From positions 51,558,385 to 51,622,384 of the forward strand of contig CM044315.1 in the NCBI GenBank assembly GCA_024291935.2: DNA of 64,000 nucleotides, given 5' to 3'. The notes under the pieces are model-generated. The model saw only the letters and a program-made list of their open reading frames with translations, was not told where the DNA came from and made no database searches. Shown piece by piece: positions 58,713-64,000 of this stretch. Position numbers and translations under genes: made by a program. Position 1 is the first letter of the stretch. Each line of letters begins with the position of its first letter. Source of the DNA: Okapia johnstoni. Taxonomy: Eukaryota > Chordata > Mammalia > Artiodactyla > Giraffidae.

Positions 58713-60835
58713 CTCAATTCTTTTTTGTTATTTGTGAATTGATACTGCAACAGAGGTTGAAGAATCCAGTCAAAGTGGTGCAGGGATATTGAGATAAGTA
58801 AACTATGGCCCCAGTTCTGAGAATAATGTCTTCTAGGGATGAAAAATGTACTTAACTATTATATAAGGTAGAATGCAATAAGTGCTTGAAAGATATGAAA
58901 AAATGATATTGATTATGTAGAGTCATACACTTTTTAAAATGTGATCCTTAGGTAAATCAGATACAGAATTATTTTCAATTACTACTATATAATATGTTGG
59001 CTATTAGTCAATGTAAAAATGTCTTAGAAAAAAAGGATTATGAATAGAATTGCATTGTCATGTGAATAGTTATTAATCAAACATATTTCTGGAGAGATTT
59101 TTCAAAGAAGCATAAACCTGTATACTCTGAAATTTCCTCATGCCCTTTACTTCTGTTCTATAGTATCAATTATTATTGTTGATGAACTATCATTGTATTC
59201 TCTGAACTTGAAATTATAGCTTACTTTGAAATCTGGAAGCTTGAAACATCTCTTTTTACTGAGTGTTTGACAACTGCTGCTACCAAGCAGTTGCTGTATT
59301 ACCAGTGTCATATAGCACACTTAAGAGTGGGCCTCAATGATTTGTTCATTGGCACCTCTAATCTTGGTAAGGATAGGCCTTAGGCTTTAATCATTCTTCA
59401 ATTGAGGGAGCATAACTTCCTATGATGCTTTTTTCACATGTTCTTTAACTGGACAATTGCAGCAAAATATAATTTCAGCCATCCTTATATCTGTGGCTAT
59501 TTTTTTGTATAGATGAGTAATGTTGCATTTCATTCTATATCTACTAGGTTTCTCCTGTATTTGTTTGTCCAGGTCATCCTTTGTGAAATCTCTTCCCCAT
59601 TTATCAAGAATATTATCACTTCATTTCTAGTCTTTTTTGTTACGATAAAGTAAGATTGGGATCAAGTATAAGGTAGTAATTTTTCAGCTAGCAGTTAAAC
59701 CTGCCAGTTGCTTAAGGGGAATATCTTAAAAAGTAACTTTTTCTCATGAAACTTTTATCTTAAATCATGCCCCTTCCTCAACGGCTTTTCCTGTTAACCA
59801 GTACTTATTCTTGAAAGCCAAGGTCAAGTGGAACTCACCATGCATGGATCACTATGCGTTAGCAAAGGTTTTGCTTGCTGAGTTAGGGACAGGATGTGTA
59901 GCCAAACACTAGAGCTAACAGTTATCATTCAGACAAAAGAGAACAGCTATTTTAGTTGGGATTTCAGCATATTCCTAAAGTTTTCTGAGTATTATATGAA
60001 ATACCTAAGATCTGGATTAGCACTTTTAAAGATCATGTTTTGGCTGAGAAGAGGAAAGGCAACAGAAACAACAAATGGGGTAGGACACCCGGGGCTGGTA
60101 TCTTGGCAGTGTTTCTGAAGAGGTTTTTAGAATCATCATTAAAATGGAGACTACTTACAATGAATAATATATAATATAGTCAAAGCAAATGCTTGTTCAG
60201 GTATAGGATACGACAGATAGTGTAGGCATAAATAGATAACATAACAATGAGTCTTCAACAATTTGCTTTATTCAAAGACATGATTTCCTTTAAAGTCAAA
60301 GGACTCTGATTTGCATAATATATATTGTGAAAACAAAGCCAACAATCTTCAGAACACCTAACTACACTAAATTTAGAACTCAGACCGCTAAGGATTGGAA
60401 ATGAATCTTGATTTTCAGAGACAGAAAGTTTAACTTAAAATATTTACCCTTGATCTAGAAATAAGATTGAGGAAATTGTTACCACTGTCACCATTCTTGG
60501 GAAGGGGAATTAAATAGCTAGTACAGTCAGCCATCTGATATTTTACAACCATGTACTTGTATGGTTTGTCAATTACAAGAAATTCCATGGATCCTCATTT
60601 ACTCTATTCTAATTTTCCTTAACACTCTGGGTTTTCTTTCTCATTATAATTGAATAAGATTTATTCATATACAGCTTATGTCTCCCTATTTTAACACTAC
60701 TTACATATGATTTTTTTTTCTTGGCTTCTCTACTCAGTATTATCAAGGAAGAACTCTTTCATTGTGATTTTTGTTCTCTGGCTTATTGTGATGTAGAAAT
60801 CAAAAGAAAAGGTACATAGGGAGATGTACCTGAAT

Positions 60836-60873
<38 letters not shown>

Positions 60874-61145
60874 ATAATAGTTTTTACCAGATGGTTATTT
60901 TTTTCTGTGGGTAGAACATTGAGAAATGGTAAAGTTAAAGAGCCTTCAGAAAATTTAGAGAGTCTCTGTTGATGTATATGATAAAATGCTTAGAAGAAGG
61001 GAATAGGAGAATTGTAAAGGGCTGCGCAGTGAAATGTTTTGGAGTAGCCATAGAGTAAGAAGAATTTCAGGAATTAAAGAACAGATTATTTTAAAGTGTT
61101 ACTTTGATAGAGTCCTTTAAAAAATATAAACTAGCAATTTAGGAA
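58713..61145. other. Intronic sequence, mostly unrecognised
   Basis: 2.4 kb without a confident repeat except the GT run at 60839-60870. No exon-like segment has both an open frame and splice sites. Confidence 0.45.
60839..60870. repeat. (GT)16 microsatellite
   Basis: An uninterrupted GT run of 32 bp. Confidence 0.97.
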
Positions 61146-62476
61146 AAGGTCAGTTTTCATTTCAGTCCCAAAGAAAGGCAATGCCGAAGAATTTTCAAGC
61201 TATCGTACTGTTGTGCTCATTTCACATACTAGCAAGGTAATGCTCAAAATCTTTCAAGCTAGGCTTTTACAGTATGTGAACCGAGAACTTCCAGATGTTC
61301 AAGCTGGATTTAGAAAAGGCAGAGGAACCATAGATCAAATTGCAAACATATGTTGGAGCATAGAAAAAGCAAGGGAAACACCATCCTCTTATGTTTCATT
61401 GAGCAGGCAAAAGCCTTTGACAGTGTGGATCACAACAAACTATGGAAAATTCTTAAAGAGATAAAAATACCAGACCATGTTACTTGTCTCCTGAGAAACT
61501 TATATGCAGGTCAAGAAGGAACAGTTTGAACTGGACATGGAACAATGGACTGGTTCAAAATCGAGAAACCATTACGTCGAGGCTGTATGTTGTCATCCTG
61601 CTTTTTTAACTTCTATGCAGAGTAAATCATGTGAAATGCCAGGCTGGATGACTCACAATCTGAAATCAAGATTGCCAGGAGGAATATCAACTTCAGATAT
61701 GCAGATGATATCACTCTCATGGCAGAAAGTGAAGAGGAATTGAAGAGCCTCTTGATGAAGGTGAAAGAGGGGTGTGAAAAAAGCTGGCTTAAAACTCAGC
61801 ATTCAGAAAACAAAAATCATGGTATCTGATCCCATCATTTCATGGCAAATAGATGGGTAAAAAATGGAAGCGATGACAGATTTTATTTTCTTGGGCTCCA
61901 AAGCCTCTGTGGATGGTGACTGCAGCCATGAAATTAAAAGCCATGAAATTCTTCTCCTTGGAAGAAAGCCTATGAAAAACCTAGACAGCATATTAAAAAG
62001 CAGAGATCTCACTTTGCTGACAAATGTCTATCTAGTCATAGCTATGGTTTATCCAATAGTCATGTACGGATATGAGAGTTGGGCCATAAAGAAAGCTGAG
62101 TGACAAAGAATTTATGCTTTTGATTTGTGCTGCTGGAGAAGAGTCTTGAGAGTCCCTTGGACTAAGGAGATCAAACCAGTCAATCCTAAAAGAAATCAGC
62201 CCTGAATATTCATTGGAAGGACTGATGCTGAAGCTGAAGCTGCAGTACTTTGGCCACTGAAGTGAAGAGCCAGGTCATTGGAAAAGACCCTGATGCTGGA
62301 AAAAATTGAGGGCAGGAGGAGAAGTGGGCAGCAGAGGATGAGATGGTTGGATGGCATCATTGACTCATTAGACATAAGTTTGAGCAAACAGTGGGAGATA
62401 GTGAAGGACAGGGAAGTCTGGCGTGCTGCAGTTCATGAGGTCACAAAGTGCTGAACATGACTTAGTGACCGAACAG
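61146..62476 (+). mobile_element. BovB LINE, 5'-truncated, 1.3 kb
   Basis: Starts at the 'cccaaagaaaggcaatgc' block ahead of the RT fingers and runs through QAGFRKGRGTIDQIANICWS (61213-61464), RT motif A ('KPLTVWITTN' in a shifted frame), the catalytic region near 61700, the terminal domain and the 3' end 'cttagtgaccgaacagc'. At least three frame changes separate these parts, so it is dead. No clear target duplication. Confidence 0.95.
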
Positions 62477-62576
62477 CAAAGTCTAGTTGTTAGACAATTT
62501 CCAAAAAATGGAGTTTGTATTATGTTAACCAATGTTCCTAAACCTCCACTCATTGCTTCTAGCACTTCTCTTTAAT

Positions 62577-63250
62577 GCTATTCATTCCACATGTAACAAA
62601 TAATTATTGAGTATGTGCTGAGTGCCAAGGGCCACTCTTTACTTTGAGTAAACAAGATAAGCAAAGTTCTTAGTGCTTTGTGGACTAGATTCTAAGAAAA
62701 AATATATAACCTTAGCAAACAAATAAAATTGTGATAAGTGTTATGAATTAAATAAGGTGCTGAGATAGAGAATAATAGGATGCCTACTTCTCATAGGATT
62801 TTCACAAAATGTTTTTTTTCTGAGGGGATGATATTTAAAATTAAGACATAAAGGATAAGAAGCTAGTCATAGAAAGTATAGGAAGGAGAGTGTTCTAGGC
62901 AGAGGTAAGAGCTTACACAAGGAACTGAGGCATGCAGTAGCTTGTTTTAGTTGGATTGGGTTCAAGGGACTGAATGAAATCCATATGGTAGGTAGGACTA
63001 TAATTAACCAAGTTGAGTAGTATAAGATAGTTTGATTGTGTATCTGAGGGCCATATTTTACTGAGTTTTTGTGTCTCATAATAAGGATTTGGACATAACA
63101 AGGACCTTGGACAGCCATTATGGGGTTTTGAAGCCAAAGAAAAACAATGATCAGAGTTACCTTTTGACTATCTTGTGAGAGCAAGGGTTATGGCAGAGAC
63201 CAACAGGAAACCATTGATATTTCTGTTTGGAAGAGATGATTATAGATTAT
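62577..63250 (-). mobile_element. L2-like LINE relic, long
   Basis: In reverse complement the L2 3' half appears in order: 'acaaataattattgagtatg' and 'tgagtgccaagggcc' (3' terminus), 'gtgataagtgttatgaatt', 'gagtgttctaggcagagg', 'acaaggaactgaggcatgc', 'tcagagttaccttttgac'. Two open frames on the reverse strand here (up to 105 codons) are chance. Confidence 0.5.
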
Positions 63251-63599
63251 ACTAGAGAAGTGAAGTGAAATCAGAGAGAAGCAAACAGATTTGAAATAGA
63301 TTTAGAAAGTAGAATTGCCGAGATCTGCTGGTGACTTAAAGTGCTTCAGAAAAAGGATAAAATAGAGAGGAAATTCTAAATTTCTATGATTTGAATAAGA
63401 GAATGGTATCCTTTTAGAAGATAAGGAAGATGGAAGTTGGAGGACATGAGAAGCCTGGATCTCTATTACCTCTTCTCTACACTTATGCATGGCTTATTTA
63501 TGTAGGTCTTATTTTGAAAATAATTCAGAAGGTAGGCTCCTTCCTTTTCATATCCCAGAGTATCTTTAATCATCTGAAAATCTGTTGCCCTGACCTGAC
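63251..63599. other. Intronic sequence, nothing recognised
   Basis: No gene or named repeat. Confidence 0.4.
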
Positions 63600-64000
63600 A
63601 TAGTACTTCAGCTATGGTTCTGATCAGAAATAAATATGGTAAGACTGTCATTTCCCTCATTCTAGATAGAATGCTTAATACAGCTTTAAAGTCATCACAC
63701 AGTAGACTTTTACTATAGTCTTAATCAAAATATTTTTTATCATTCATGTTTTCAATAATATTATTTTAGTGATTAAATGTATTTTCCCAACTGCAATATT
63801 TATTCCTATTAAAATTCATGTATTCCAATTTGACCCATTGCTGCATCTATCTATAATCTTTTAAATTTGTCTGATCTTAACTGATTTTGTTCTTTTACTA
63901 CCTCCTTTGAAAATTTGATAAGAATTTTCCTTATAGTTTTATTCACATCATGCAGATAAATATTGATCAGCATAGGGCTAAGAACATGTCCATGTATCAT
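63600..64000 (+). mobile_element. Possible CR1/L3-type LINE relic, running off the window
   Basis: 'cctattaaaattcatgtattcc', 'tttgacccattgctgcatc', 'gaaaatttgataagaattttcc', 'gataaatattgatcagcatagggctaag' resemble an ancient CR1/L3-like mammalian repeat. The match is from memory and weak. Confidence 0.3.

Overview
This window is nuclear DNA from a ruminant mammal, probably a pecoran (cattle, sheep, goat or a relative; the species cannot be fixed from the sequence alone). The evidence is the repeat set. BovB (an RTE-type LINE) is dense, and the ruminant tRNA-Glu/BovB-derived SINEs Bov-tA, Bov-A and Bov-A2 are scattered on both strands. There are L1-BT-type 3' ends, one cetartiodactyl CHR-type SINE, and older mammalian MIR, L2, L1M and Tigger-like relics. 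Nothing bacterial or viral was recognised. Genes: only two protein-coding exons are supported, 8373-8506 and 26654-26807 on the + strand. They join in frame across an 18.1 kb intron (phase 2) and encode the IQ-motif region of LRRIQ3 (LRRC44), a leucine-rich-repeat and IQ-motif protein. The upstream LRR exons and the downstream lysine/glutamate-rich C-terminal exons are not here, so the window is an internal slice of the gene: more than 8.3 kb of one intron, an exon, an 18.1 kb intron, an exon, and up to 37 kb of the next intron. A weak candidate alternative terminal exon sits at 29039-29269. Layout: 1-8.4 kb holds L1, MIR, L2 and two BovB pieces. 8.4-26.7 kb, the intron between the two exons, is rich in SINEs, L1 and BovB, with a (GT)32 microsatellite between inverted SINEs. 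26.8-38.5 kb holds a CHR SINE with a nested Bov-A, then a roughly 4 kb BovB on the - strand that reaches its 5' leader and is flanked by a 9-bp duplication. 38.5-53.4 kb is a cluster of rearranged BovB copies. One of them was hit by a chimeric U6 snRNA/poly(A) retrocopy with a perfect 18-bp target-site duplication. 53.4-64 kb is calmer: L2, two Bov-tA, one more BovB, and long stretches where nothing is recognised. By my count BovB makes up about 15.6 kb, roughly a quarter of the window. Most open reading frames here are remnants or antisense shadows of BovB and L1, and no BovB copy is intact. I found no operon, CRISPR array or functional RNA gene, and no convincing previously undescribed system. 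The points most worth a second look are the U6 chimera, the BovB copy with a repeated 5' leader, the inverted BovB mosaics, and the candidate extra exon. Repeat family names come from recognition of familiar consensus motifs, not from a database search.
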